The notes: generated by a model from the sequence alone, not told the origin. Shown: positions 47,701-61,559, numbered from the stretch's first letter. The stretch is DNA of 64,000 nucleotides from Cinclus cinclus (GCF_963662255.1 NC_085047.1:45725006-45789005); one strand, 5' to 3'. Numbers and translations: made by a program.

Positions 47701-50700
47701 ACTTAACTTCATCTGCAGTCCCTGTTTCTTCTCCTCAGCTGACAAGCTCAAATACCTCCACCAGACCATAAGCACTCCAAGGCATCCCTACCTTCCTTCC
47801 CCTAATCAATGGAGTACATAAACTAGTCATTGATAGTCCTGCTATTCCTCTTTCCAAACACTGAAACCATGGGCATGGAAATTGCTGCAGTTTAGGAAGA
47901 AGGCCAAATCCTAGCTTCCCAAAACAGCAAGGGTGAGGGAAGCTATGATGCTTTTTTTTGCACAAGGAACATTGATTGTGACATACAAGACTGTAACAGA
48001 AGATAATACATGGAAAAAATAATCCTAATATTTATGGCAACACTATCAACTCACTGGGATTTGCAGTGTAGGGTAGTACTGATTTGTAAGGAGACAGGTC
48101 TGCAACATGCCTTTTAGTATTTCATATAAAGAGATAAAGAGAGTAACAGGACCAGCCTGTAGCAGACACCTCAGGAAAGCTGTCAGCAAAACAAGCTGGC
48201 CACTCCTCATCCTAATTCAGTGGTAGCCTCCTTTGGAGATCCTCACAAGGCTAATGTGCCAGCCCACCATCTTGTTAATTCAGTCCACCAATTCCTCTTT
48301 GGGCCTGTCCCAGGAGAACAGCTCTCTGGTTGAGCACAGGATCTGTGCTACTCTCACCCAAAAAGGGGACAGGAACATTTTTCACACACCTTAAACAAAG
48401 ATGCTGTCACAAATATGGATTCACAGGCCAGGTCCACTTCAGTGCCAGAATCAAGCTTCTCCTTTAGCTCTTTGAATGTTTTTGCACTTCCAGAGCGTCT
48501 GAAAATACCCTTGGTGGAAGGCCCCTCTTGGTAAAGGAGGGAAAGCATGTCCTAAAAAAAATTAAAAAGGCAAAGACAACTTCTCATAAATATATTTTAC
48601 TGTCCAGTGCCACTAAAACCTAGTTTTGCCATTTTGCCACAGCTGAAAAGCTTTTAGTTCTAAAAAATATCAGAAATCAAACACAAGTCAAGGCTCACTC
48701 TCCAAACCATGCCGAACTGCACTGCTAAGCTCTGATTTGGGGCTCTCATTTTGGAAAACATCCCCTCAGAAATACCATGCTGCCACTGCTGAGCACTAAC
48801 TTTCTGCATGACCTTCCAGGACCAAGTCCAATTTTCAGCCAAGTCATTTAAATATATTTAAGACTGTCGTATGGGAAAAGGAGAGTGGTCTATCTAATTC
48901 AAAGCTTTGCACTTGACAGTGGCCTCAGCCAGACACTACATATGAGACCCACACTGCTCATCATAATAGATAATATTATCACCTACCACAAATAATCTGT
49001 TTCACTGTTGATACCTGAAAAAAAAAATTATCTAAACTAGAAATTGCTTTGTTTGTTAATATATACCTGCACTTCTACAGCAGACCAGAGTCAAGTTTTT
49101 ACCCCCTTTGCTGCTTGTGAGTGGTATCAGACTATGCAAGCAGCTCAGGGCTCTCAGCAGGGCTAACTCTGAGGCAAGGTGCTCCTGCTTGGGAGGTCAC
49201 TCCAAGGGGGATAAAGCTCAGCTTGTGGCTCCCCTGAAGCCAGTGAAGCTGCACAGGATTAAACAAGTAGGCAGATCATTACAGAGAAGGGAAAACAAGC
49301 AGATTCCTGCCTAGCTTTTAAAATAACAGGAGGGACTGATTTTTTCTGTTAAACAATAGAGAAAAACAAGGAGAACAGGAAATGCTGAAACTTCTCCTGA
49401 GATAGTATGTTCGGTATATTTGCCATATACTTTGTTCTCTGCAGTCTCCTGTGGGCCATTTCAGACATGCAGGTCAACTCCTGCAGGCCTGCCCCAAGCA
49501 ATGTAGAATTTGTCATGTTTATCTCTTTGAAAGGGGAAACATGTGCAGACAGTCTCTGGGATTATGTGTATGCACACAGTGGCCTGAGGACCATGTTATC
49601 AAAAATGATGGCAGGAAAAGGAACACAGAAGGGTCCTGGGACACTGGTCCAGCATCATTAAACTGAATTAGTGAACAGTAATAGATAAGGAATGGAGTCT
49701 GGGGACTTTCCTAGTCTGGGCTGTAAGGTAGGTCTTCCTGCCACACAGCAGTGCAAATAAATTTAACAGAAGCTATTACTTTTGCTTTTATTCTTTAATG
49801 TTTCTTTTTTCACTTTTGAAGTCCAAGCTCAAGAATTCATGTAAGTGCAGATGCTTTGGAGGAGCGCCTTCATGGCAACAGGACTCAGCACTTTCATTCT
49901 CTTTGCAGGAATTTAGAGCTTTCCCATCAAAACAGGCTGAATCCTACAGCACAGGATGTTAGCACATGAACAAACCCTTCGAAAATACATTTTGAAAAAA
50001 ATATTCACAAGATAAAAATGGGAAGCCCCTATTAAACTAACAAACCCAGATGAAATTACACAAATGAAGCTATCGTGCAAGACAACTCAGCATGGCAATA
50101 GCTGAAAGAGAGCCCTTCAGCTGTGAAAGCAAACTGGAGGCTCTGAAGCAGTTATCCAGCTGCCTGCAGCATTCATCCCTGATATTTTATTTCTCTTGAA
50201 GGTAAATCCTATTCAGATCCCCAGTATTCTATTCTTCAGAGACTCTGCATGAATTCAGAAGTAAGTTATATTTTGTGGCACAAACACAATGTTTAAAATT
50301 CAAAGGGTGAAGTCTACCAAGCTGCGATTCTATGCTTAGTAACTCTGGGTTTTTTTTTTTTCAAATAAACATTTACTAATATTTATGTTTGGGAGAATTT
50401 TCTGAAACGCAGCATTGGCTCATCTCTTAAACAGAGAGAAGAAGGGATCAGGTGATCATAATCATACAGAATCCATCTCTGGAAGGCTTATTTAAATAAC
50501 CTAAATAATGAGAGCACACACTTCTCCTTAAAAAGAAAGCACTGTTAAAAGACCTGAAAAATCCTGGTATGATTCACTGCTCGGGCAGCGATAAAGCAGC
50601 ACATCAAGCACCAGCTTAGGAAACAAAACATCTCTTCCTGTCAACTGGTGTGACCCCACTGATTTCAGTGGTGTTCTGGCAATTTCTTCTAGCCAGAAGT

Positions 50701-53700
50701 CAAATTGTTAGGATGAAGGGCCCAGTCCCATAAATACTTAATCTGCTGTACTGACAACAAAGCCTTCTAATGACCAAAAATACTACATCCGTGCCTTATT
50801 TATGCCTAGGAATGGGCTCTAGGACAACCTTTTTCATGGTCCTAGGCTGGTTTTGAGAGCACCCACAGCACCAGAGCTCCCTCAAGACAGGATGAAAAGA
50901 TGCTACTGAAACCTCCACTTCCCACCTATTTTTTGCAGTGGTGCTGTCAGACCAAAAATGAGGACTCAAAAGTGCTTGCCTGCCCTGGAATGACTTCAAG
51001 GAAGGCTCTGAAATTGCCTAGTTATGGGCAGGTGGCATTTTTATGCATGCGTGGGCTGCCTATATGGGACAGTAGATGAGACATTTATGGATGTGGGGAT
51101 TTTACAGAGATCTTGGGAGTGGTTTAAAAAGTATGTGTGAATGTGGCGTTTATTTACACTGTATAAGTGAGGATTAGGAACCAGCCTTATAGCATGGGCT
51201 ATAAAGGAGAAATAGCCCAGAGCAGCAGTCTGATCACATACATTTCTCAAGCTGTTATTAACTGGGCCTGACCACAGTATAAGTTAAAAACCAAAGTTCT
51301 CGCTGGGAACCACAAATGAGGTTTCCCTATGGAAACCTTTCCGGTTTCTTTGCTTGGGTAATTTCAATGTCCCATTTACAAACATATCCTCATTTATTAC
51401 ACAGAGAAATTCCACCACTGTAAGACCCAACCCTGAGCCTGGGACTCACCAAGAGGGGTTTGGGCAGGTTGTCATCCTCACAGATGGTTGTTAGTAAGAG
51501 GCCAAAGAGCTTCCCAGGAGCAGCAGATGTTGAGGAGAGGGGTGCATTGTCCAAGTGAGTGCCTGGGCCACGCCAAAAAGCCCAGTTTATGATAGATCTT
51601 TTCCTTTTAAATGACTTTTGGCTTAAGTCTGGGGAAAGAGAAAGGTGTTTATTATGAGAAACGCATTTCAATTCTAGTTCCAGTGTTTGGGTTTTGGTGG
51701 TTGCTATGGTTTCAAAGGAAAAAATGTCATTAACTCAACCAACTCCTTGCATCCAGCTAGCCTAATCCACCATGTACATAGTTGTGTGTGTGTGTGTGTG
51801 TGTAGAATGTGTTGCCTTACTCATGCCCTGAAGAGGATCACCAGGATCTGCCCTGCACTGCTGGAGCAGTGTCAGAACTCTCCACCAAGTGCAGGATGGC
51901 AAACCTCAGCCTGCTGACTTCATTGAGCTGCACTCTGCTAAATAGCTCATTTTCCACCCACAGGTGCAAATCCACTGCCCTCACCTCAGCATGCTGTCCA
52001 GGGCCATCCTAGCTCTCTTGACAATGTGGGAGACTCTCCCCACAGGTAACACCAGAGAATCCACTAATGGCATGAGGCCTTTTCAGACTAGGAAAAGCCA
52101 CTGCCTTTGCTCTCTTCTCTGCAACACAGGAGTATCATCAGTGTCCTCACTCCAAGCATTTGCTGACCATGGTGCCTGCCCTTTAATCAATGCCTTCCAG
52201 ATGGCATTTCAGCATGCTGCCAGCACATGGGATGGGCTCTGCTTGTCTTCACTGTAACATATTCCATGAGATATCGACAGAGGCATACTAACTGAAACTC
52301 TTGTTTGGAGTTTGGAGAGAAGGAAATACTGGTATTGGGACACAAAAAGGGTTTTTTTACATGACCTTTCTCAACATCAGCCAGTGTGAAGTCTTAACAG
52401 CATGGGTTACTGCTAAAGGGAAAAGGAGTGAGGACTGTTTATGACAGAAGTGCTAACTGGGAAAAACTTACTCTGATATATTTTTCCTTTCTGAGGTGTT
52501 TTCAAAGCCAGTCAGAACTGATTTAGTTGCTTGCCTGCCCCATACACATTTTAATTAGCTGGTTCTTCCAAACATTTTGCTTTCTGCTGTCGTGGAGGCA
52601 AGAAACCAAGGCTTGTAGAATTAAGGATTGTGTTACAATACCAGATTTTTCTCTCCAATATTTTATTCTCTCCTATACTTTATTAGAATTGGGTTTTTAG
52701 CTCAAAGAGTGATTTTCATTATACGTCATTCCATTCCAGATCATGCTCCCTTTGGGAATGGGTGGAAGCCTTTTCATTAGATGCTTACACTATGAAAAGT
52801 TACAGTTTAACCCAAAATGTGAACATATGAATGTGAAAGCCTGAAGAAAAATGCTTTTCATAAAAAATAATGAGGATATACGTTTTAAGCAGTCCAAAGC
52901 TTCAAGAAATTTAAGTCTGGCAGTGTCTAAGGCTTTACTTGACACATCATGTTTTGGGAGAACATAACTGACCTGTAACTTTCAAAATGAAAGGTTTTTT
53001 TTCCTTCTGATGAGCTGGATATTAGTGCCTGAACAAGGTTTTCCTTCACAAACTAAGGTTTGCCAGCGTTCTAGTGACACAGTGACAAACACATACTGGT
53101 GTTTTTTTTTTGTAAACCCCGTAGATGTCAGTGGAAGCAAAAATTAAGATGCTATTTTGGAAAACAAGGAATAGCGGAAGTGAATTCAAAAAGAAGTTTT
53201 AAATTAGGAACTCTTCTCAGTCTCTTAGTGATTGTTGCCCTCTTAACAGACAAGTCCCAAACTGAGAATGTGAACAAGGGGTCATTGCAACTAACTGCAG
53301 CTCTCTCCTGGGACAGCAATCTTAGCCAGTGTTCTTCAGCATACCAGGGCAGAAACCAACAACTGATGTGTGGCAGTGAAATGCCCTGTCACTTAAAAAC
53401 TAACATTGACTGAAAAACAGGAAAACTCATCCTTTTCACACCCCCTTTTTAAGGATGTTGAGAAGTCTTAAGCTGAAGAGGAGATGAGAATGGGTGGATG
53501 TACACTTTCTTTCCTTGAACCTATGCAAAGCTATAATACTAGGAGAAGGCCAGACTCCTCTCAGCCAAGACAGATACCAATTATTGCTCTGCAGAAGTAC
53601 TTCCATACAAAAACCTCATGCCTTGCTCTAGTGGATTATTCTAAGCCAGAATCAGAAAAAAAGTAACACCAGTTTGATCGAAAATTTTGGTCAGAGCTCA

Positions 53701-56700
53701 CAGCAGTCACCTTTTCTGCTTGTATTTTACATGAAGGCAATGTCTTTTCATAGTTAGTGTCCTAGCCATGGAAATGGCATTTCCTCTCCTTGAAATTAAT
53801 CAGATAATTCTAAATAAGTCTTCAACTCTATTTAACAATGTGCTCATGAGCATAATTTAATGGCTGTTTTTAACTGGTAGGTGACCATTCCTGCTACATG
53901 CTGAAAGGCTACAGCAGAGGCAACAGAAACACTCCATTTCTTCCACATAGAAAATTCTCCTGTACTTTTTTAACCATCCTCCCAGGACAGCTGATGAAAT
54001 TACACCACCACATTCGGTATCCACACAACTACTTACTTGATACGAGGGCCAGCTGTCAGTCATGCCTGCCTGTCAGCACCTACACTGCTGTCTGACTGCG
54101 GTGCACACTGGTGGAGCTGGGCAGATGCTCCTTGCTGCATCCAGAAGGGACAGCATGTCCAGCAGTGTGTCCCTCTGCAGGGAAGTGATGGGAGGGAGGA
54201 CAGCACAGCATGTGGCACTGAAGTGCAGGGTTACAGAGACTGCTCTCTGTAAATTCACCCTGTATGCGGCAGTGTGACCAGTGGGTACCCCACACAGATT
54301 TTGGCTTGCTGATTTGAAGATCAAAAGCCAAATCATGGCCTTGGCTTGCATGCAGATAACTTTTGCCATTTTCTAAACTCAGAACAGTTGGGAAAAGCAC
54401 AAGGAACAGCGCTGTATGTGAGATAACCTGCTTTGCAAACTGTTACACCTATATATATCCCTTTAACAGGTTTGTCTGATGAAAGAAGGAAAGATGAATG
54501 GACTAAAAGCCTCTTTCTCCCATTTAGTGCAGTCCCTGTGCATGACCTGCAGGCTGCCCCAGGCTTCTGCTGCCCCAAGCCAGGCTCACTCCACTCCTGC
54601 AGCTTGCACAGCACCAATGATAACACATCTGCATTAGAACTCTACAGGCCTGATTTGCATTTCTATTTTCTTTTGCCAGTCAAGATCAGCTGCCAAAGCC
54701 GGGCCTGTAAACCTAATTACACCCCTTTGCTAGATTGCCTCACTCTTAAAATATGCCATGAAGTAATATATGATACAAATCACTGGAAAAGGGGTGGATG
54801 AATGCATGTGGAAAGGAAATTAATTTATATAAACTGTAATCAATTTTCAGAAGAATTTGTAATGGACTCTGGTATAGCTTCACTGTATTTAATTCCAAAA
54901 AACATTACAAATGGATTCTATTCATATTCATATATTGTGGAAGATCTTGGGTATTGGGGAGTGCCCAAGGTAACATTGTGGATGTTGTATTTTCTATGAT
55001 ATAGTTATTAATGGTGAAGTAGGGCAGAGCTCCAAATTGAGCTGAGTGTGCTGGTGTGTTCAGAACAACAAAAACACACCATAGGAGGTATCCTTGCCCT
55101 AAGTCTAATTCCCCAATCCTGTCACTATCTCCTTATTTGTTTCATCATGAGCAGAGCACAGTCACAGTGCTGTTGACAACAGAGTGAAAAACAGAGAGCA
55201 GGTGCTCGTATTTTTGCAGCATCAAGGCCAAAGGCAGAAGAAAACATTACTTTCTTCATTTTACTCAAAGAGAACTATTATTAATTCTATTATTAGAAAT
55301 ATTACGAGTTCTATTAATAGAACTAAAGTTCTGTTCACTCACCTCATCTAGATACACAAGTACCTGCCTAGACTTTGCCACTTGAGGGTCCCAGTGAGGT
55401 AGGTGGCTAGTCTTATGTACCTCAGTGAGATGAAGGGTGCTGCCAAATATTGCATGCGAATTGAATTCTGTGCCAAAGTCAAGCCTTGACTCTTGAGCCT
55501 TGAAACCACCCTACCTTGTTGCAGAGCACAGCAAGGGCTGCAGAGAGAAGCTCAGCTAACAGACTCACAAAAATTGCAGGGGAGAGATTGTGTCTTTCTT
55601 TCGCTGATTTTAGAACAATCGATTGACAGGCAGCTTGTCAAAATGTAACTCACAAAGATGACACATATACAACAGCACACTCAAATCTGTGAGAGCTACA
55701 CTGCAACATCCCCCGAGCAGCTGGAAGATACACCTGCGTGCTCCTCCGTGCTTCCTGCTGTGCCCCAGTCTGGCACATTTGCCTTCTGTAGCAGGGCCAG
55801 GTGGCCAGGCTGTGGGGAGAGATATGGGGTGAGAGGACAACGTACCGTTCAGCTGCTGGCACGTGGCCACCTGGCTGGGCTTCAGCACGAACTGGCACTG
55901 CAGCTCCTGGGGCAGCTGCTCAGTCAAGAAAGGGCCCTGAAGCTGCCTGGGGCAGGCACAGTGCTTTGATCCGTGGGGCATAGCATCACGAATGTGGCTC
56001 ATTTTAATTCCAAAGGGATATTCATGTCCTGTTCAAAGAGAAATCGTAATAATCTCCATTGGATTGACTGGAGACTTGCAAAACTCCATCTGCCCTGGAG
56101 GAAAAGCAGATTTGGCTTGCTGGCCCACAGCACTTTCTCAGTAATCTAAGAATTGCTGCTTTTCTCCATATTTGCACGGGCATAAATCATATACTGGCAG
56201 ATAGGGAGTTACTGTGTTTGGTGTACTTAAACAGATGTAGAAGTAAAATCAGAACTATTACAGCTGTATAACATAAAACCCTGCCGGAAAAAAAATAAAA
56301 GTGCCTATTTCCGAATTCAATGTTTACTCTTTCTACTGCTTTTATTGTGGCACTGAAAGTTTAGGTACTGCTTGCTCATATCATTCTGGAGAGAAATGAG
56401 ATTTTGGGATCAGTCACATCAAATTTTTGCTGAGCATGCAAAACCAAAGAATTCCAGCGTGGAAGTGATCTTCCCTCCCTTAACATGTTAAGTGCAACAG
56501 CCATTAGCCCAGACAAATGAGACACAATTATGGTTCCTGTCTGAGGCTGAAACAGGAAGGAAATGTTAATCACAGGGCTGATGCAAATGAGCTATGCTTG
56601 GCTTTAACCAGCATCTTTGGGGACTACACAGAGGCAATTCATTTCTGGAGGAGCTTTTACAAATGCCACCGGAAAGATGCTTTTCAGACTTGTCTAAAGA

Positions 56701-59700
56701 CCTGGTGGATTAAATTAATTAAATGTGGACATAATGCTAAGATGTTTTAGTTAGCTTGCAGTTAGACTTGAACATTATGAAAATGGAAGAGATGTTATTT
56801 CAGATTATAATATGAAGCTATGGCACAGTCAAACTGCTTCTGATGTGCACCTATGATAAAAGTTGGGCTTATCTAATAAACCTTTGCATAAGTATCAAGA
56901 AAAACATCACTTTAACTTCAGATTCTTCTTTTCCAAGAATTGCAACTTGAATCTGCAGTGAGTCAGTCAATTAGAAAGGCCTTCCCCATTTCTGAATTCT
57001 CTGGCTCTGTGTTTAAAGCCAGATTCTAATCGATGTGAAGAAGATGCACAATAATGGTCAGAAACCCAAAGTCTGGTATGTTTCAAGGGCAAAACAGTTA
57101 GCACTCTCTACAAGTTAGACATTTTATAAATATTAATGCTGTCTGACTCGAGTGGAGCATTTGTAGCTAAGGCTGCTTTCAGAAGGAATGCTAAGATTTA
57201 CTGGGATTAAATTTGCAGGAGAAAAAAACTCAGAAAATCCACAAGTTTTTCTTGTTCTAATCATCTGCAAACCCATACAGCACAAGTAATGCTCGGCTTC
57301 TACAGGGAAATGCTCTTACTAATGGAAAGGGATTTGTTCTTAGTGAATCATGGGCCAAAAATCAAATCACTCCATCCAATCACTTCTGAGATTTGTGTTG
57401 AGTCCTGGTCCTGAAATGTTTTGAAAAGCAATTTAGATAGTGAATAAGCACAAATTTGTCCTAACCAGAGGGGAGCTGTCAGACAGAATGAGAAATACAG
57501 GATTGGAAAGGACCCCTTGAATCACTTGCGCTGTGGAACAAAAGAACATTTCTCAAGAACTGCTGAATTTTGCTGAGGAGGGGAGTAAAGAATGTTATGG
57601 AGGTGGAGGAAGAAATACAGGAAAGCTGGACAACCTCCAGAAGAGAAGGTGACTGGACAGGCCAACCCTGCAGAAACACTGGGGCTCATGTGGTAAAACT
57701 GGGGCAGAAATAAATGAACTTCTTCAACCTCTTAGTGACATAAGCAGACAATTACTCTTCAAAACAAAGGATCAGCATTTCTTTAACTCCCCAGATAGGC
57801 AAACTTGCGTGATAGGGAAGTAAGAAAAAACACAAAACAAGAGGAAACTGAATTTCAGTCTTCTCTCTATTTCTTGCTTCCTGAGACAGTAGTAACTGAC
57901 TGAATACTGAAAAACAAAACAATGTCAACAACTTACCAATAAGAGGGTAAGGAGCATGTTCTCTTCCCGAAATCACCCACAGCTTGTAGTCTTTTTCAGA
58001 GCCCTTTAAAACCAAAATTAAGAATCAGTTTGTCAGCCATTAGGGACAGGTTATTACATAGCTTCTCCCAAAATAAGAATAATCTGCACCTTGCCAGCAG
58101 GGTCAAAGGAATCCCCTTTACTTTTGCAGCGCCCAAGCCTGTCACCAGAGAAATTCCTGCAGTGTGTCTCTCATGTGCAGTGTGGTTTATGTGACCTGGA
58201 TTCAGCTCTGAGCAGTGAGAGGTGCTGGAGCCAATCACTTCTGAAGAAAAAGGGGGAGATTAGCCCCCAGTTCTTTCCCTCAGACTGGAGTGACTGCTTG
58301 CAGCAGAGGGATGGGTGTCAGAGCCCACTTCACTACTCTGTTTCACCCTGTCCCCAGCTTTTCTACATCTCTAAGCAGGAGGAGCTCAGGCTGCTGAGCC
58401 AACAGCATCCTGTGACTGTCACTGGAGCGCAGGGCAGGAGCACCCTCACCTGAGAGCTGAGCCCACCCTAATGATGCCAAGGCAAGGATGGCAGCCCCGC
58501 GCTCCTGGCACTCCTGCTGCCCCAAAATCTCATTGTAGGGCTGCTGCCAGCATTTTTGTGCAGCCCTTATGTGTGGAAGGCTTGGGACTGCTGGATAGTG
58601 TTTTAAGACTACCGAGCCCTCTTTAAAGTATACAGCAGAGAGGATAAATTTATACCAAAAGAGACCATTTTCAAAAGACTGGGGAATGTGATTGTTTTTG
58701 GGAAAAGCTGTGATTTAAATCAAATGAAATTAAAGCAAATTCTAAATATTGCTTTTAGCATAAATGTACAAAAGAAAATAGAAAGTGGATAAATAGAATG
58801 CATTAAAAGTGAGCTATTTTACCTCAAATCCCTTTTTGGTGATGCTACTAAATCAGAACAGCTAAAATCTAAATGTTTTCTGGCTACAAAAAACAATAAA
58901 TACCTCATTACAGCATTTATTTAGACCCAAAGTTAATTCCTATCTCTTTTTAAACAGATTTGCCTACTATCCTCCATTTTCTGGACCTTCACTCGTTGTT
59001 CCTAAGGCTTTTGAGACTTTTCCTACTTGCTGCATGCACCTGATGTAATGCTGATACACCCAGATAAAGCCTTTGCAGTTTGCTCTCTGACTGACAGAGC
59101 TTTCTGTATTAGCACTGCTGTTAAGTCAGCTAGCAGGGGGCAGAAGGAAAATAAATAGGCTTTGGAGACATCTCTGATGCCTTGGGGCAAGCAGCCAGGA
59201 ACAAATAAATACAGCTGAAGAGCACAAGAAAGGGTATTTGCTTTTCCTTTCACATACATATATGAAAGGATTCGTCGCTGTGAAGGGGAAGCAGGGGAAG
59301 GGAAGAGCCAGTAAGAGTGGTTCCAGGAGGCAGGCCGTTCATCTCTCACTGCAAATGCTGTCCTTTATGGCTTTATGAGGCCATTTGTCAGGATAAATGT
59401 GACTGTCCCAGAAAAGTCAGCAAGTGTACTTACAAAGCTGGGAAACCCAAGGCCCTTCCTTCTGCCCCACTTGATAATTTGGAACAGATGATCAATGCCA
59501 TTTTGCTTGAGCTAGCTGTCATTTTACCAGAGGAACCACAGAGGAAAAAACCCTGATGTGTTAAACCAGAGTGAACTCAGCCAAAGTAATAGCCCCATTA
59601 ATCACACAAAATGTGAAATGTAGTTTTTATAACTGCCATTGAAATGTAATGGAGCTCCTTTCAAGTGGTTCTCTGTGGACAGAAATAAAAATCCTTGATA

Positions 59701-61559
59701 CAGCGTGTGATGTAGAGCTTCCTTGTAGAGCCAGAACCATCCCACCAGGGGGCTGGGTGTTTGATTGATATGCAGTCTACAGCTTAATTTATTTAGCTTG
59801 TTTGATTTTATTGCTAATCTTATTATACGCCTCTAATAAAAAAAAAGGCTTTCTGCTATAAAGAAGCAGTGAAAAAACGTAGTATATTAGTTGGGCAAAT
59901 AATTCTGCAGGCAAGATTTAAAATCTTTCAGATGGCTTTCATTCTTTTTCCACTTGAAATAAAAATTCAAAGAGGAGGAAAAGGTTGATTGTGATACATA
60001 CAAAAGAACAAAATGCTGAAACCCAACCAGCTCCTCCTCCTGCTTATCTTAAAGTATTCTCTTTAAATACCACCATTTTCCTGTTTTTTCTGTACACAGA
60101 GTGAGGAAGCATAAATGACACCCATTAAATGGGTAAAAATGAAGTATATCACAATAAAGACTTGCAGTTGTAATAGCACTTAGTCTCCTGATATTTGGTG
60201 CAGAACAGGGGAGACAATCTGCAATTAAAATCCTAATTTTAATTCACCTTTCATCCTTTTCACCTTGCAATCCTTCTATAAACTCCAGAGATTCCTTAAT
60301 TAAATGGACTACTGGATTCTGAGCCAGAGCCCCAGCCCTGATGTAAATTAGATGTCTGAGCCATAACAAGATGTGTACACACAAATTGTTGTGCCTGGGA
60401 AATGCCAAGCTAGCAGAATAGACTCCTACATTAAATGCCTGTATAAATTAGGAGTAATGGATGCTGGGGAAGGCAAATTCTGAGGTTACTCCAGCTTTTG
60501 CTGTGAGTCTCCAGAAGCCCCAGGGAAGCATAACAGTGGCATTTTACATATCATATTTGACTCTTCACACTCAGGGCTGTGGTAAGGAAAGACTTATCAG
60601 ATTCCACACAACGAGATCAACATATGCATCACAACTAAAACATTTTAAAAAATCCTGTTACCCAAACAGCAAGCTGATAGACCAGTTAAAAAAGCTGTCA
60701 TCCAGGAGCTTCTGTATGATCACTGGTATTGGTTGGAGCCATGCTGTGAAACACAGTGAGAGAGCCAGAAGTCTTGTCCCTGGCACTGATCCTCCACTAT
60801 ACCCGAGGCACTGCCTAGTCTGGTTTAGGGCAAAGGAAGCCAGTTGAGGCAGTACCTGACCTAGCAGGGATCTCTGCATCTATCTGGTACACTACCCTGC
60901 ACTATCATAAGTTCTGCAAAAGCCTTTTTCCCAAACAGTTTCAGGACACCGCTTAAATTGGGTGCATTCAGATTCCATGCAATCACTTAGTTACATTCGT
61001 AACTCACACAGCTCCAAAGGCCCATGGATATTTAGAGTACCTGGCTGGGACACTTGAGAGCAGTGCAGTCTGGGGACACAGCTGATCCTGCATGCTTGCA
61101 CACTTTGAAACCAACTAAAAGGCAGACCAGTAGGTTTCTTGTTCACATTGTTCCATGCAAAAGGAGCTCTATCAAGCTCTCATTTCTTGTGTCAAGATAT
61201 GTCCTCTTAGGCATCAGCAAAAGAGATTTAAAAGCAACTTGAAACATGACTGACCCCTTACAGGGATGAGAAGCTTACACAAAACTTTTAAGGCACTTCT
61301 TAATCTCTGGAGGTCTGTATGTTAACACGGCACTTCTGCTGCATTTCAATAACTCTGAAGTACTGTGTTAAAGAATTTAATTAATGTTCATATCCTAAAT
61401 CTTGTAAAAAGTGCAAGGGATGATCTGATTGTTAAAAGTAACTACAAAGAAAGATTCATTAAAACTGGTGCAAGGACTTACATTAATTCCCAGCTGCTGC
61501 AGGGCCATCAGAATTACATCATTTGCTGTATCAACATTGGTTACACTTAGGGTTTTTGA
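43647..61559 (-). CDS. ARHGAP20: Rho GTPase-activating protein 20, 3' part (nine coding exons, 5' incomplete)
   Basis: Exons 61482-61559, 57937-58003, 55846-56028, 51450-51628, 48390-48551, 47260-47369, 46830-47019, 46273-46384 and 43647-44734 join in perfect phase: 2169 bases, 722 residues plus stop. Numbered within this fragment, residues 1 to about 100 are a Ras-association domain, about 145-335 a RhoGAP domain, and 361-722 a Ser-rich tail with no obvious fold. Arg187 in GIFRRSG is the arginine finger; Lys223 in LFKDFLRNIPG is the conserved GAP lysine. Where many RhoGAPs have Asn, this has Ser304 in APSLLW. In mammals the protein (RA-RhoGAP) is activated by Rap1-GTP binding the RA domain and lowers Rho activity, promoting neurite outgrowth. 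The start and PH domain lie beyond 61559, probably beyond the window. Convergent with FDX1, as in other vertebrates. Introns show no further exon. Confidence 0.95.
46273..46384 (-). CDS. ARHGAP20: ARHGAP20 coding exon, end of RhoGAP domain
   Basis: Acceptor TTGCAG|ATTTC and donor CTCAG|GTAATG on the minus strand. It encodes 37 residues plus one base, including LVQYLIENCCRIFGDEI, the last RhoGAP helix. Phase 0 in, phase 1 out, matching both neighbours. Confidence 0.94.
46830..47019 (-). CDS. ARHGAP20: ARHGAP20 coding exon, RhoGAP core
   Basis: Acceptor TTTTCAG|GTTAA and donor AAAAAG|GTAAGG on the minus strand. It encodes LIEHLPRANVVLLRYIFGVL and FNLAVCIAPSLLWPP, a conserved RhoGAP block. In at phase 2, out at phase 0. 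Confidence 0.96.
47260..47369 (-). CDS. ARHGAP20: ARHGAP20 coding exon, RhoGAP domain
   Basis: It encodes DFLRNIPGSILSSQLCDKW and following residues, 36 codons plus two bases; donor CCAAAG|GTAGTT. The acceptor reads CTCTTGGTAAG|GATTTT, which is unusual because a donor-like GGTAAG directly abuts the 3' splice site. Protein similarity and phase on both sides support it. Confidence 0.94.
48390..48551 (-). CDS. ARHGAP20: ARHGAP20 coding exon, arginine-finger exon
   Basis: Acceptor TTTTTTTTAG|GACATG and donor TTTAAG|GTGTGT on the minus strand. Exactly 54 codons, phase 0 at both ends. It encodes the catalytic arginine in STKGIFRRSGSAKTF and the lysine of ASLFK at its 3' edge. Confidence 0.96.
51450..51628 (-). 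CDS. ARHGAP20: ARHGAP20 coding exon, linker and start of RhoGAP domain
   Basis: Acceptor TTTCCCCAG|ACTTAAG and donor CTCTTG|GTGAGT. It encodes KRKRSIINWAFWRGPGTHLD, a basic/aromatic linker, then KLFGLLL and EDDNLPKPLL at the start of the GAP fold. Phase 1 in, phase 0 out. Confidence 0.95.
51783..51803. repeat. (GT)n microsatellite in ARHGAP20 intron
   Basis: About ten GT units about 155 bases beyond the 3' splice site (at 51628) of the linker exon, within the upstream intron. Simple repeat. Confidence 0.9.
55846..56028 (-). CDS. ARHGAP20: ARHGAP20 coding exon, second half of RA domain
   Basis: Acceptor TTTGAACAG|GACATG and donor CTGAACG|GTACGT. It encodes HEYPFGIKMSHIRDAMP and LPQELQCQFVLKPSQ, the C-terminal strands of the Ras-association domain. 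Phase 1 at both ends; 183 bases. Confidence 0.95.
57937..58003 (-). CDS. ARHGAP20: ARHGAP20 coding exon, RA domain
   Basis: A 67-base exon encoding GSEKDYKLWVISGREHAPYP and LI plus one base; donor TTATTG|GTAAGT. The acceptor TTTTAAAG|GGCTC has a weak pyrimidine tract, so the exact start is inferred from phase and protein similarity. Confidence 0.9.
61482..61559 (-). CDS. ARHGAP20: ARHGAP20 coding exon, start of RA domain
   Basis: Acceptor CTGTTCACAG|TCAAAA and donor ATTAAT|GTAAGT. 26 codons, phase 0 at both ends, encoding SKTLSVTNVDTANDVILMAL and the following QQLGIN, the first strand pair and helix of the Ras-association domain. Confidence 0.94.

Larger units (their letters stand above)
44735..61481 (-). 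other. ARHGAP20: ARHGAP20 introns
   Basis: The eight introns between the nine exons range from 240 bases to 4.2 kb. The largest are 51629-55845, 58004-61481 and 48552-51449. They contain short chance frames, a GT microsatellite at 51783-51803 and a T-run at 50350-50361. A weak CR1-like GGATTGGAAAGGACCCCTT occurs near 57498-57516 but is too short to call. No nested gene is recognised. Confidence 0.6.

Noticed and set aside
55658..55969. 103-codon plus-strand frame
   Set aside because: It mostly lies antisense to the ARHGAP20 RA-domain exon at 55846-56028.
57490..57520. Possible CR1 fragment in an ARHGAP20 intron
   Set aside because: Only about 19 bases resemble the CR1 end, with no adjoining CR1 blocks.
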